From: an uncultured Aquimarina sp.
GTDB lineage: Bacteria; Bacteroidota; Bacteroidia; Flavobacteriales; Flavobacteriaceae
NCBI RefSeq assembly: GCF_947495315.1
Contig: NZ_CANLYD010000026.1
Location: 1 to 52,842, forward strand
DNA: 52,842 nt
Direction of reading: 5' to 3'
Shown here: positions 8,691-17,629 of the stretch, one piece after another
How the letters are laid out: each line of letters opens with the position of its first letter
Numbering within the stretch: position 1 is the first letter of the stretch
Made by a program: the position numbers and the translations under genes
Notes under the pieces: generated by a model
The model's database searches: none
What the model saw: only the letters and a program-made list of their open reading frames with translations
Told to the model about the DNA's origin: nothing

Positions 8691-9134
8691 TTATGTAAGA
8701 TTACTTTCTAAATACTCCTTCAATCTTTCTCCTATAAAATAATTCCATCCTTGTTGGCAACTCTCTCTCGTAAATTCTGGAATATTTGATGGAAAATCTT
8801 CAGTTACATTAAGAGATAGCTTAAGTGTTACCTGATCTTGTTTTTCGGATAACTCAAAAGTTACCGAAGCATCACCAGGATATTCTTCATAACTCCAAGT
8901 ATACGTAATTTTCTTATTAGGGATTACTTGTATTACCTTCCAGCAATGAGTGTACCTCCTATCTTCTACCTGCACTAAAAATTGTGTTTCAAATCCTACC
9001 TCAGGCATAAAGGATTCTATGTTATCAAAGAACCAAAGTCGCATATCTTTTACATCAGTTATGGCTTTCCAAACCTTATCAACCGTCGCAGTAAAAGTCT
9101 CATCAACGGTAATAGGCGCATCTGTAGTTTCCAT
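8691..9134 (-). CDS. SRPBCC (AHSA1-type) protein
   Basis: The protein has 147 residues. It has the START-like/AHSA1 pattern: an opening VDETFTATVDKVWKAITD, a central ITYTWSYEEYPGDASVTFEL, a C-terminal QQGWNYFIGERLKEYLES. The fold encloses a hydrophobic cavity and binds small lipophilic ligands or chaperone partners; the ligand is unknown. It is cytoplasmic and stands alone. The 243 bp between it and the Crp/Fnr gene hold nothing recognisable. Confidence 0.88.
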   Translation of the reverse strand: METTDAPITVDETFTATVDKVWKAITDVKDMRLWFFDNIESFMPEVGFETQFLVQVEDRRYTHCWKVIQVIPNKKITYTWSYEEYPGDASVTFELSEKQDQVTLKLSLNVTEDFPSNIPEFTRESCQQGWNYFIGERLKEYLESNLT

Positions 9135-9211
9135 ATTTTTAGAATTTTATAAATAGTGATATTACCTATCCCTAAAATAAGGATGTTCTGTATATCTACA
9201 AAATATTAATA

Positions 9212-9227
9212 TGGCACCAAATTTGAT
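9212..9227 (+). promoter_or_regulatory. Possible sigma-54-type -24/-12 element
   Basis: TGGCACC-N4-TTGAT (9212-9227) fits the -24 half well and the -12 half loosely. It lies 21 bp before the lipoprotein start at 9249. It could be chance in AT-rich DNA, but the same form occurs before the two repeat-protein genes at 37838 and 42415. Confidence 0.35.
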
Positions 9228-9248
9228 TCGATTTGTCAAAATCAAATT

Positions 9249-9671
9249 ATGAGGGCTTTACTTTTTATTACATTTTTTTTACTATTATTTTCATCTTGTA
9301 TACCTACTAAAATAGCACCCAATATTAAAGAAGATAAGGTAATGACAGCCAAAAAATTCAAAAAACAACTTCCTAAAAGACAAGGTTTTATTTTTGAAGA
9401 TCCTAAAAATGCTAATGAGTTTTATGCTTATATCAATGCCAAATTTAAATTGAACAACAAAGATGTTCGATGGAATGTTCCTTTTACCCTAAACAATAAA
9501 GAATATTATCTCTCATTTTATGAAGTAGAAAGAACTTCTAAAACTATTAATATAGCTCCAATTATAGCTGATGCCGCTTTAGTAGCGGCATATCAGACAG
9601 TAGGAACTGCTTTTGAAAATTTTTATACTTCTAGAAGTGGAAAAGTGGTATGTAGTTATTACGATAAATGA
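9249..9671 (+). CDS. Small lipoprotein of unknown function
   Basis: The protein has 140 residues. The N terminus is a lipoprotein signal (LFITFFLLLFSSC, lipobox cysteine at 17). The mature part starts lysine-rich (KEDKVMTAKKFKKQLPKRQGF). It then has strand-like segments (FTLNNKEYYLSFYEVERTSK) and a short hydrophobic Ala-rich stretch (IIADAALVAAYQTVGTAF). I recognise no family. It is probably anchored in a membrane facing the periplasm. A possible sigma-54 type promoter sits 21 bp upstream, and a tiny ORF follows 10 bp after the stop. Confidence 0.7.
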   Translation: MRALLFITFFLLLFSSCIPTKIAPNIKEDKVMTAKKFKKQLPKRQGFIFEDPKNANEFYAYINAKFKLNNKDVRWNVPFTLNNKEYYLSFYEVERTSKTINIAPIIADAALVAAYQTVGTAFENFYTSRSGKVVCSYYDK

Positions 9672-9681
9672 AGAAGATTTT

Positions 9682-9798
9682 ATGGACCCTCTTGAAGAGA
9701 ACTACACAAAAAGGGAAGAAATTGTAGCTTTTCTACGACAACTCAAAAAAGAATATTTATCTACTAGTAATTATAACAAATATTTATTAATGGATTAA
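9682..9798 (+). CDS. Possible 38-residue protein
   Basis: This short frame (MDPLEENYTKREEIVAFL ... KYLLMD) begins 10 bp after the lipoprotein stop. It is predicted helical and charged. The same frame stays open upstream into the lipoprotein gene, but the ATG at 9682 is the plausible start. It could be a small co-translated product or chance. Confidence 0.35.
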   Translation: MDPLEENYTKREEIVAFLRQLKKEYLSTSNYNKYLLMD

Positions 9799-9916
9799 TG
9801 TAATTATAAGAAACAACTGAGGAGTTAAGAATGCAACCACCTCAATTTACTCGTTATCCATTTTGATTTTTGATTCTAAATCTGTCAAAAAACACAATGG
9901 GTTTAGTTTATTGTTT

Positions 9917-10840
9917 TTATACAATAGGTATATAAAAGTCTACCAAAAATTTATTCTCGGGATGTTCCCGGAAATCATTATGATATATTTCAAAGGGTTT
10001 TTCTTCTGCTTTTAGGTATCCTTGTTCGTTCATCCATACAAAAAGACTACTCCAGGCTTTTTCGAAATCATTTGGCGTAATTTCAAAACGCCCCACAATA
10101 CTTCTCCCATTTTTGATTGTAACCGGAATAATTTCACCTTCAGCAGTCACTGGCTTCTCCATCAACATACAAATACTCATTCGCACCTTATCTGGTGAAG
10201 TGATTTTAAAACTATCATGAAACACTCTTCCCATTTTTGTTTCGGGATTTTCCATCACCCCTTTAGATCTCACCCACTGTATCAGCTTTTCAAAAGCGTT
10301 TTCGATTCCACTCATTCCTATATGGGTAATACTAGCAAAATGTAATTCTGGTGTTTCTTTTACTTCAATTTTTGCATTCATCTTAATCCAATTTATATGA
10401 TCATAACTATTGCAAATGTATTTTTCGAAGATCGAATTCTCTTGTCCGATCTTGCTTTCGGCTTTACCAATCTTGCTAAATTTGCTTGGAAGTTGTTTTC
10501 GAAACTCTGTTGGGTTAACTCCATAAAATTTTTTGAATGCTCTGGTAAACGAAGAATTACTATTGAAGCCATATTGAAGTGATAATTCCGTAATATTTAC
10601 CTCTTTCTTATGCATTAATACTGAAGCCATTTTTTCAATCCGTCTCCTGTTTACATAAACATTAAGGGATTCTCCAATTACTGTTTTAAAAATCCTATGA
10701 AAATGATACGGAGAATACATACCTATATCCGAAACAGCATCTAAGGATAAATCACCATCCAGATGATCATCAATATATCGTAATGCCAAATTAATTCTGT
10801 GGGTGTATTCTCTATTTAATTCTTGTTCTGTAGCTATCAT
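9917..10840 (-). CDS. AraC-family regulator with GyrI-like effector domain
   Basis: The protein has 307 residues. The AraC-type double helix-turn-helix is N-terminal (residues about 12-115: ALRYIDDHLDGDLSLDAV, YSPYHFHRIFKTVIGESL, FNSNSSFTRAFKKFYGVNP). A GyrI-like/Rob-type ligand-binding domain follows (about 155-307: VKETPELHFASITHIGM through FLVDFYIPIV). This is the Rob/SbmC layout, in which the C-terminal domain senses small molecules. It is probably a cytoplasmic transcription factor. The small membrane-protein gene lies 7 bp upstream on the same strand, so the two are almost certainly one transcript, and the membrane protein is a candidate partner or target. Confidence 0.92.
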   Translation of the reverse strand: MIATEQELNREYTHRINLALRYIDDHLDGDLSLDAVSDIGMYSPYHFHRIFKTVIGESLNVYVNRRRIEKMASVLMHKKEVNITELSLQYGFNSNSSFTRAFKKFYGVNPTEFRKQLPSKFSKIGKAESKIGQENSIFEKYICNSYDHINWIKMNAKIEVKETPELHFASITHIGMSGIENAFEKLIQWVRSKGVMENPETKMGRVFHDSFKITSPDKVRMSICMLMEKPVTAEGEIIPVTIKNGRSIVGRFEITPNDFEKAWSSLFVWMNEQGYLKAEEKPFEIYHNDFREHPENKFLVDFYIPIV

Positions 10841-10847
10841 TTTTTAA

Positions 10848-11333
10848 TCAAACAATTTGTAAAAACACAATCAGGAAAACAATAATCGGAAATAAAACTA
10901 AATCAGTAACTCTAATTAATCGTTCATCCCATAAATCTGTTTTCGATTTACCTAATGCAACAAATTCTTTTTTTTGAATTTTTAAACTTGCTAATCGAAA
11001 AACTTGATGGATTATTAAAAATACCGAATAATTTCTTAGTCCTCTAATTGATGGCCAGTCAACTTGATCTAATTCCAACCGGTAATATATAAAAACGTGT
11101 ATCAGTGAAAAACCAAACCAAATTAACCATACATTAAATTTTCTTAGAGATTCATAATTAAAAAAATAAGTAAAGAAATATGTCCCTATAGAATACCAAA
11201 ATATAGGAAATCTACTCTGAAAATCAATGCTCTTGATACTAAAAATATAAATAGTTATAAGTAAATAAACACCGATTGTAATCCAATCCCAAGCTTTAAA
11301 TTTATCAAAGTATAAAAATTTACTTATTGACAT
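10848..11333 (-). CDS. Small integral membrane protein
   Basis: The protein has 161 residues. Hydrophobic segments lie at about 18-36, 44-62, 66-84, 102-115 (weaker) and 140-160, giving four or five membrane spans. Charged loops include ELDQVDWPSIRGLRNY and KIQKKEFVALGKSKTDLWDERL. I do not recognise the family; some features recall small DoxX-like or DUF-type membrane proteins. It is the first gene of a two-gene transcript with the AraC/GyrI regulator. Confidence 0.65.
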   Translation of the reverse strand: MSISKFLYFDKFKAWDWITIGVYLLITIYIFSIKSIDFQSRFPIFWYSIGTYFFTYFFNYESLRKFNVWLIWFGFSLIHVFIYYRLELDQVDWPSIRGLRNYSVFLIIHQVFRLASLKIQKKEFVALGKSKTDLWDERLIRVTDLVLFPIIVFLIVFLQIV

Positions 11334-11423
11334 ATTGTTTCATAAAAAACATTAAACTCTTATAATTACAATCATTCCATATAACCAATTTAGGAATATC
11401 TTTTGTATCAACAAATATAATGT

Positions 11424-13826
11424 TTACAACTGTATGCCAACTCTCTCAATAACCGCAGAATTCCAGTCAAATTCTATGGATAAGGTATTTTCTTTTTCAT
11501 TCCAATTAGCCTCAACGGTTTTGCCTCCAACCGTAACAGATTTTGGAGATGTTTCAATATTATGTGCAATTAGTGAGATCTTACGAGTTGTTTTAGCATA
11601 CTCATTTCCTGTATTAGCTTTAAAGTCTATAGACAGTATATTATCAGTATTCTTACTTTCAAAATTTAGTATTTCATACTTTCCTTTCTCATAAGCATTT
11701 GAAGTTACACCATCATCATCATATAACTTTCCAAAACTATTTTCGGCCTTTACATCGTAATAATAGTGTAAGATGAGTTCCTTTGTATTATAAGATTCCG
11801 TATTCTGAATTGTCGTCACCATCGGAATAAATGATCCTCCTTTTACAAATACAGGAATATGATCTTCTTCGGTTTCCACTGTAAGATATCTTCCTCCTTC
11901 ATATTTTTGACCACTAAAGAAATCATACCAATTGGAGCCTTTAGGAAAGTACACATCTTTTGATACCACTCCAGATTTTACAATTGGAGACACAAGGAAG
12001 TTATCACCCCATAAATAAGTATTGGATACTGTTTGTAATTCTTTGGTATCAGCATCATCAAAAAACAGTGGTCTCATTAATGGAATACCAGTTTGATTAT
12101 TTTCAAAAGCCAAGGAGTAATTGTATGGAAGCATTTGATATCTAAGTTCTATACTCTTTTTAGCAAGAGCTTTCGTTTTCTTATCATGAAAAACAGGTTC
12201 CGGAGCGATATGCTCCTGTGCGTGTGGCCTATAGATAGGCTGAAAAACTCCATACTGTAACCAACGCGTATACAACTCTGCATCAAATTTTTCTCCGCCA
12301 GCAAATCCACCAAGATCCGAATGCATATATCCTAATCCTTGAATTGCCATAGACAAAGCTATTTCTGTCTGTGGTTGTAATCCACCCCAACTTCTACTTA
12401 CATCTCCTGACCAAGGAATCATACCGAATCGCTGTGATCCCGAATATCCTGCACGCATTAAAATAAACGGACGCTGCTCCGGGAAATCCTTTTCATATCC
12501 TTCCTGAACCAATCTTGCCCAATCGTGACCATAGATATTATGTACTTCATCAGCAGATCCAGTAGCATGTAATAATGCTGAAGGATGTACTTCTGGTTCT
12601 CCAAGATCTCCCCACCATCCTGAGACTCCATATTCCTGAGTATAGGTTTTATAGATATTCCAGAACCAGGCTGCACCGTTTTTATCATAGATATCTATAA
12701 TTCCAGTATTACCAAAATAGAAATCATATCTATAAGGATTACCCGCAGCATCTTTTCCTAATACTTTTTCGGCCACAGCTTCCTCCCATTTTTTGGATGT
12801 TGATAAAACAAAAGGTTCTGTTATCAATATGGTTTTTACTCCTTGATCTTTAAAATCATTGATCATTTGTTTTGGATTAGGGAATGAATCTTTAAGAAAC
12901 TCAAAGTTCCCCATATGACCTTTAATGTCTTTTCCGAACCAATAAATATCTAGGATTACTGCATCTAATGGAATAGAATCATTCTTAAACTTAGCAATTG
13001 TCTCTTTGGTCTCTTTCTCTGAATGATATCCAAAACGACTAGCAAAATTACCAAAAGCCCATCTAGGCGGCAATGGTTGTTTACCTGTTAAATCTGTATA
13101 CTGATCCATTAAGTCTTTCCAATCATCACCAGCCACAACTTGATACGTCTTTCTACCATTAATAGTCTCATAACTAAGCGTATTATCTTTTTTACTATCA
13201 ATATCCAGAAATCCAATAGGTGCATTATCAAAATGAACTGCATACGTCTTAGAAGACAACACTAATGGCATTGTATAATTCATTAGTTCAGAACGGGTTT
13301 CATATCCATAATGTGCCTTATTATATAATTGTAATCGATTTCCTCTTCTATTAATTCCTACTACCCTTGCTCCTGCTCCATAAATAACTTCTTCTTTATC
13401 TAGATTAAAATTCAGAATTTCCGTAGAATCAGTTTTGACATACCCTAACTTTTCAGAAATTAACTCCTTATCCTTATAGAAGTACGATATATGAAAAGGT
13501 TCTTTGGTGATATGAACATAAATTCCATCAGAACCATATGCAATAATTTTATCAGTTTCTTTTAGTTGTGATACTATTCCTTTTTCTAAAACTACTGCAT
13601 GGGATTCTGGGTTAAAAGTTTCTCCAGTAGGAATGAAAGAAGTTTCTATAATCTTATCAGAATATAATTTGATTATGTATTTCCCATTATCCCTAGCAAT
13701 CTCTATAAACCGATCTTCTTGGTAACTATCAATATTAGCAATAAAATCGCTTGTAGCTGTTTTGCAGGAAAGCATTAAAAAAGTAAGTGTTCCGAAAAGC
13801 AAAAAGGAAAAAAATCTTGACTTCAT
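11424..13826 (-). CDS. Glycoside hydrolase family 31 (alpha-glucosidase/xylosidase-type) lipoprotein
   Basis: The protein has 800 residues and a lipoprotein signal (lipobox LMLSC, Cys21). It has an N-terminal beta-sandwich (about 40-250), a TIM barrel (about 255-590) and C-terminal beta domains with a DUF5110-like end. The GH31 nucleophile is D407 in GWWGDLGEPE and the acid/base is D475 in WSGDVSRSW. IPLDAVILDIYWFG and PIYRPHAQ are also characteristic. It retains alpha-glycosides, releasing glucose or a related sugar from oligosaccharides in the periplasm or at the outer membrane. The exact specificity (alpha-glucosidase, alpha-xylosidase or other) cannot be read off. It has no susCD neighbours and is divergent from the phytase/GDPD gene. 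Confidence 0.93.
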   Translation of the reverse strand: MKSRFFSFLLFGTLTFLMLSCKTATSDFIANIDSYQEDRFIEIARDNGKYIIKLYSDKIIETSFIPTGETFNPESHAVVLEKGIVSQLKETDKIIAYGSDGIYVHITKEPFHISYFYKDKELISEKLGYVKTDSTEILNFNLDKEEVIYGAGARVVGINRRGNRLQLYNKAHYGYETRSELMNYTMPLVLSSKTYAVHFDNAPIGFLDIDSKKDNTLSYETINGRKTYQVVAGDDWKDLMDQYTDLTGKQPLPPRWAFGNFASRFGYHSEKETKETIAKFKNDSIPLDAVILDIYWFGKDIKGHMGNFEFLKDSFPNPKQMINDFKDQGVKTILITEPFVLSTSKKWEEAVAEKVLGKDAAGNPYRYDFYFGNTGIIDIYDKNGAAWFWNIYKTYTQEYGVSGWWGDLGEPEVHPSALLHATGSADEVHNIYGHDWARLVQEGYEKDFPEQRPFILMRAGYSGSQRFGMIPWSGDVSRSWGGLQPQTEIALSMAIQGLGYMHSDLGGFAGGEKFDAELYTRWLQYGVFQPIYRPHAQEHIAPEPVFHDKKTKALAKKSIELRYQMLPYNYSLAFENNQTGIPLMRPLFFDDADTKELQTVSNTYLWGDNFLVSPIVKSGVVSKDVYFPKGSNWYDFFSGQKYEGGRYLTVETEEDHIPVFVKGGSFIPMVTTIQNTESYNTKELILHYYYDVKAENSFGKLYDDDGVTSNAYEKGKYEILNFESKNTDNILSIDFKANTGNEYAKTTRKISLIAHNIETSPKSVTVGGKTVEANWNEKENTLSIEFDWNSAVIERVGIQL

Positions 13827-14155
13827 ATGTAATGGGTGTTTCTGATTTAGATAAGAATCAAATATACTAGAATCCCCTTAGAATAAGAATATAACAATAA
13901 ATAGCAATACCGAATTATCGAATTTTCAGTTAAACTGAAGAAACGTAAGAAAAACCATAACAGTTTACTACAACGATTTCGTTAGTATATAGACTTCATT
14001 TTTTCGATTAGTAATACAATTCATACAGCAGTTACAGTATCATAAAACACCTAACCTTATCCTAATAATTTATTGAGATATACTAAACGTTTTGGTAATA
14101 TCGAAGCTATACATTTAGGGTATCAATAACCAATTTAATCTTAATCAATTTACAC
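13827..14155. other. Divergent intergenic region of 329 bp
   Basis: It separates the start codons of the GH31 gene (minus) and the phytase-like/GDPD gene (plus), so it must hold both promoters. I see no gene, no clear -33/-7 pair and no strong hairpin. Confidence 0.5.
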
Positions 14156-17020
14156 ATGAAAAATCATTATTACTCTTTGTTCAGTGAATACAGAAAATTA
14201 ATACGCTTTTCTGTATGTCTAAGCTTGTTTTTTTCTTTCTCAACTTGGGCACAAACACAAAAAAGTAAAACAAAACCACAATTTGATCTTCCGAATGACA
14301 ATTATTATGGTCAGGAAATCTACGCAAAAGGTAAAGGGAAATCTTTTAGAAATTTTGGAGATTTATTATTTTCCAGAGCAGTATTAAAAGCTCCAAGTTT
14401 TTCAGAAGGGCCTACTTCAGGGCTTTTTATCGGTGATGGACCAATCAATGAACAAGAACTTCCTTTTGCAAACAAACAACCTATTCAAGGATTCTCCGCA
14501 GTATTGAATAATATGGACGGAACCTTTACTGCAATGTCTGATAATGGTTTCGGAAGTATTGAAAATTCTTCGGATTACAACTTACGTTTGTACAAAATCA
14601 AACCTAGATTTGAAACCTTTTTCAGAAAAGGAGAAGGAGATATTCAGGTACTGGAATATATAGAACTAAAAGATCCTAATGGATTAATCCCTTTTGCAAT
14701 TACCAATCACTTTAGTCAAGATAGAATATTAACAGGTGCCGATTTTGACATCGAGTCTATCCAAAGAACAAATAATGGTGACTATTGGATCGGAGATGAA
14801 TTTGGTCCTTTCTTATTACATTTTGATAAAAACGGAGTTTTATTAGACGCTCCTTATCCGCTACCTGATCTAGACAATCCTAGTAAAGAATTGCGATCTC
14901 CACAAAATCCATTTAGTGAAGAAGCAAGTGCGATAAGAGTTATGAATGCAATGAGAGCACATGCACAAGCTAATAGCAGTAAAACTCCGGTAATGTCACC
15001 TTGGTTTGTTATGCTAGACGATAATGATGAGACTACCGCAGTAGGAAGTAGAACAACACCTTCTAATGGTTTAGCAGAAGCATCAAGTGAATTATTTAAT
15101 GTTTCCTCATTAAACCGAGCAGGACATCCTGTGGTTGTATACACTGTAAACGATACTCAAAACATGAATCGTTTATTAGATTTAGACTTACAAGGGATTA
15201 TTTCTGATCGTCCTGATCTTTTATTGGAAGCTGTACAAAATTTTGATAAAAATCAAGATGGACATGCTGATTATATGGATGCTAACGGTCTAATCGATGT
15301 AACCCTTTTTGATGCACAAGGACATCGTGGTGCTCGAAATTTACGCCCAGAAAACACCTTACCATCTATGGAAGCGGCCTTAGATTACTTAATGCCTACA
15401 CTAGAAACAGATTGTGGAATTACATTAGATGGAATCCCGGTATTAGATCACGATCCACATATAGAAGCAGCTAAAACAAGAAAAGCAGATGATACTAACT
15501 ACGAATTTGAAGATGAAGTATTCGTAAAAGATCTTACGCTATCCACTATTCAAAACACTTTTATCGCAGATAAAATATTATCAGGAAGACCAGCACAAAC
15601 TAATGATCTTTCACTATCTCCTGTATCTGTAGCTTTTTCTAGTGAAAAAGGTTTTATCGATCCTTACATCATGCCATCACTACAGCAGTTATTTGATTTT
15701 GTAGAGTTTTATGTCGGCTATTATAAAAATGGTGAAGGATCTGCTCATCCAGAAGCGACAAAACGTTGGATGAATGCTTCTAAAGTTCGTTTCAATATAG
15801 AGACTAAAATCAACCCAAGAACAGATCTTGACGATCGTGGAGATGTATTTGCCGAGAGAACATTTGGTCCTGAAACATTTACTAAAGCAATTGCCGATGT
15901 TATCGTTACCAATGGATTAACAGATCGTGCGGATATACAAAGCTTTGATTTTAGAACATTACTACTTACACAAGAACAATATCCAGAAATTAGAACAGTT
16001 TGTCTATTTGGTGATTTCCCTAAAGTTGGTGATGCAGGTGACGGTACTAACTTACAAGATCAAAACGGAGACAATACTCCTTGGTTAGCAGGAATGTACT
16101 GGCCATATAGAGTTACAAAGTTAGATACTCCTTTTAATGTAAAGCAAAGTGGTGGTTTTGAAGGAATGGCTTTAACTACAGACAATACTACATTATTACC
16201 ACTATTAGAAAAACCTTTAGAAAATAGTGAGAACAATAATTTATTAATTCACGAATTTAATTTAGCGAGTAAATCCTATACCAATAAAAAGTATGAGTAC
16301 CCACTTAACGAAAGAGCATCTGCTATTGGTGACTTCATCATGTTTAGTGGACAAAGAGGGTTGATTATCGAGCGTGATGGATCTCAAGGAGATCTTGAAG
16401 GGTTCAAAGCTATTTACGAAATAGAATTAGATGAAGATTCTACTATGGTTCAAAAACGACTAAATGTAGATTTATTAAAAATTAGGGATCCAAGAAGAAT
16501 TTCAGAACCTGGTTTACCTGGAGATGTAGGAATCGGTAGAGATTTTGCCTTTCCTTTTGTAACAATAGAAAGTGTTGTTGTCTTCAATCCATATTTAATA
16601 GGTGTATTAAATGACAATAATTATCCATTTAGTGTAGGGCGACACGTAGGCGAAGGATTACCAGATGACAATGAATTTATTCTTATTTGGTTAGACCAAC
16701 GATTGGGATTACCTTGGTATAACAATAGCGGTAACATCTCAAGACTCCAAGATAATGGTTTCAAAACCTATCCTAATACTTTTACAGATCAAGTTACTTT
16801 CTCCACTACGAATAAAAATATAAACTCTATAGCGATCGATATATTCGATATAGCAGGAAATATAATAAAAAGAGAGCGTTTTTCAAATACCGATAAGGAT
16901 GATTTTCAATATACCTGGAATGGTCAAACAGGCAATGGTATCGAAGTAGCTACGGGAATTTATATTGCAATCATTGAAGCAGACGGAGAATTCTTCAAGA
17001 AAAAACTCGTAAAAAAATAA
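14156..17020 (+). CDS. Phytase-like protein with inserted, apparently permuted GDPD domain; T9SS cargo
   Basis: The protein has 954 residues, with a signal peptide (hydrophobic core about 18-31, cleavage near WAQ). Residues about 80-245 are the first half of an esterase-like phytase domain (QGFSAVLNNMDGTFTAMSDN, DIESIQRTNNGDYWIGDEFG). Residues about 278-360 look like the end of a glycerophosphodiester phosphodiesterase (HPVVVYTVNDTQNMNRLLDL, GIISDRPDLL). Residues about 387-640 look like its beginning and middle (GHRGARNLRPENT with H390, R391, E399; E417, D419; H432 in LDHDP). The phytase-like half resumes at about 685 (GGFEGMALTTDNTTLLPLLE). The C terminus (YPNTFTDQV to KKLVKK) is a T9SS sorting domain. 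It is probably an extracellular phosphodiesterase/esterase scavenging phosphate or glycerol. Confidence 0.82.
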   Translation: MKNHYYSLFSEYRKLIRFSVCLSLFFSFSTWAQTQKSKTKPQFDLPNDNYYGQEIYAKGKGKSFRNFGDLLFSRAVLKAPSFSEGPTSGLFIGDGPINEQELPFANKQPIQGFSAVLNNMDGTFTAMSDNGFGSIENSSDYNLRLYKIKPRFETFFRKGEGDIQVLEYIELKDPNGLIPFAITNHFSQDRILTGADFDIESIQRTNNGDYWIGDEFGPFLLHFDKNGVLLDAPYPLPDLDNPSKELRSPQNPFSEEASAIRVMNAMRAHAQANSSKTPVMSPWFVMLDDNDETTAVGSRTTPSNGLAEASSELFNVSSLNRAGHPVVVYTVNDTQNMNRLLDLDLQGIISDRPDLLLEAVQNFDKNQDGHADYMDANGLIDVTLFDAQGHRGARNLRPENTLPSMEAALDYLMPTLETDCGITLDGIPVLDHDPHIEAAKTRKADDTNYEFEDEVFVKDLTLSTIQNTFIADKILSGRPAQTNDLSLSPVSVAFSSEKGFIDPYIMPSLQQLFDFVEFYVGYYKNGEGSAHPEATKRWMNASKVRFNIETKINPRTDLDDRGDVFAERTFGPETFTKAIADVIVTNGLTDRADIQSFDFRTLLLTQEQYPEIRTVCLFGDFPKVGDAGDGTNLQDQNGDNTPWLAGMYWPYRVTKLDTPFNVKQSGGFEGMALTTDNTTLLPLLEKPLENSENNNLLIHEFNLASKSYTNKKYEYPLNERASAIGDFIMFSGQRGLIIERDGSQGDLEGFKAIYEIELDEDSTMVQKRLNVDLLKIRDPRRISEPGLPGDVGIGRDFAFPFVTIESVVVFNPYLIGVLNDNNYPFSVGRHVGEGLPDDNEFILIWLDQRLGLPWYNNSGNISRLQDNGFKTYPNTFTDQVTFSTTNKNINSIAIDIFDIAGNIIKRERFSNTDKDDFQYTWNGQTGNGIEVATGIYIAIIEADGEFFKKKLVKK

Positions 17021-17060
17021 AGCCGAAAATTAACCAACTTTTTATCAAGAAAAACCAAAA

Positions 17061-17088
17061 AAAGACCTGCTTATTTTAGCAGGTCTTT
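17061..17088. terminator. Bidirectional intrinsic terminator
   Basis: The stem aaagacctgct (17061-17071) / agcaggtcttt (17078-17088) has a 6-nt loop and is flanked by A and T runs. It sits between the convergent GDPD gene and the coiled-coil gene. The core stem aaagacctgc is used again at 33192-33222. Confidence 0.88.
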
Positions 17089-17109
17089 TCATGCATTTTT
17101 TAATATATA

Positions 17110-17628
17110 TTAATTTCTAGGATATAAAAATGATTTTTCGACCTCAAAATCGACTACTCCATCCTTTCTAACATCATAAATAATAAACAATTGCCCCCAA
17201 TAAACACCATCTGTAAAATCGGCTATAATCCATTTATGATTTAGTAACCGAACCTTATTAATGGCCATATTTCCTTCCATCCCAACAAAAGGAACGATTG
17301 GATTATCTGTACCTGCTTTATTCTGACTTACTATTTGATCACTGATTGTTAATTCTAATTTTTTAGCATCATAGCCTTGCTCTTCAAAATAACTGATCGC
17401 TTCCTCATCACTGTCCAATGAGAAATAAGTAAGATCCAAGATTTTTTCAATTAATGAATCCTTTTCTAGATCTTTAGATTTTAATTCTTCTTCCTTCTCC
17501 CCTATTTTTTTTACTAAATTTTCAATCTTACCATCATAAGATTCTTTTGCCTTTTTGGCATTCATAAACTGAAACAAGATGAACAACACTGAAAAAATAA
17601 ATAAGTATAAAAATATTCTACTTCGCAT
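17110..17628 (-). CDS. Membrane-anchored coiled-coil protein of unknown function
   Basis: The protein has 172 residues. One N-terminal membrane helix (about 4-22) is followed by a charged coiled coil (about 25-66: KKAKESYDGKIENLVKKI, KEEELKSKDLEKDSLIEK). A compact C-terminal domain (about 75-172) contains DEEAISYFEEQGYDAKKLEL and strands WIIADFTDGVYWGQLFIIYD. The order suggests a periplasm-facing soluble domain. I do not recognise an enzymatic motif. The start is one base after the stop of the MBL hydrolase gene, so the two are translated from one message. Confidence 0.7.
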   Translation of the reverse strand: MRSRIFLYLFIFSVLFILFQFMNAKKAKESYDGKIENLVKKIGEKEEELKSKDLEKDSLIEKILDLTYFSLDSDEEAISYFEEQGYDAKKLELTISDQIVSQNKAGTDNPIVPFVGMEGNMAINKVRLLNHKWIIADFTDGVYWGQLFIIYDVRKDGVVDFEVEKSFLYPRN

Positions 17629-17629
17629 A

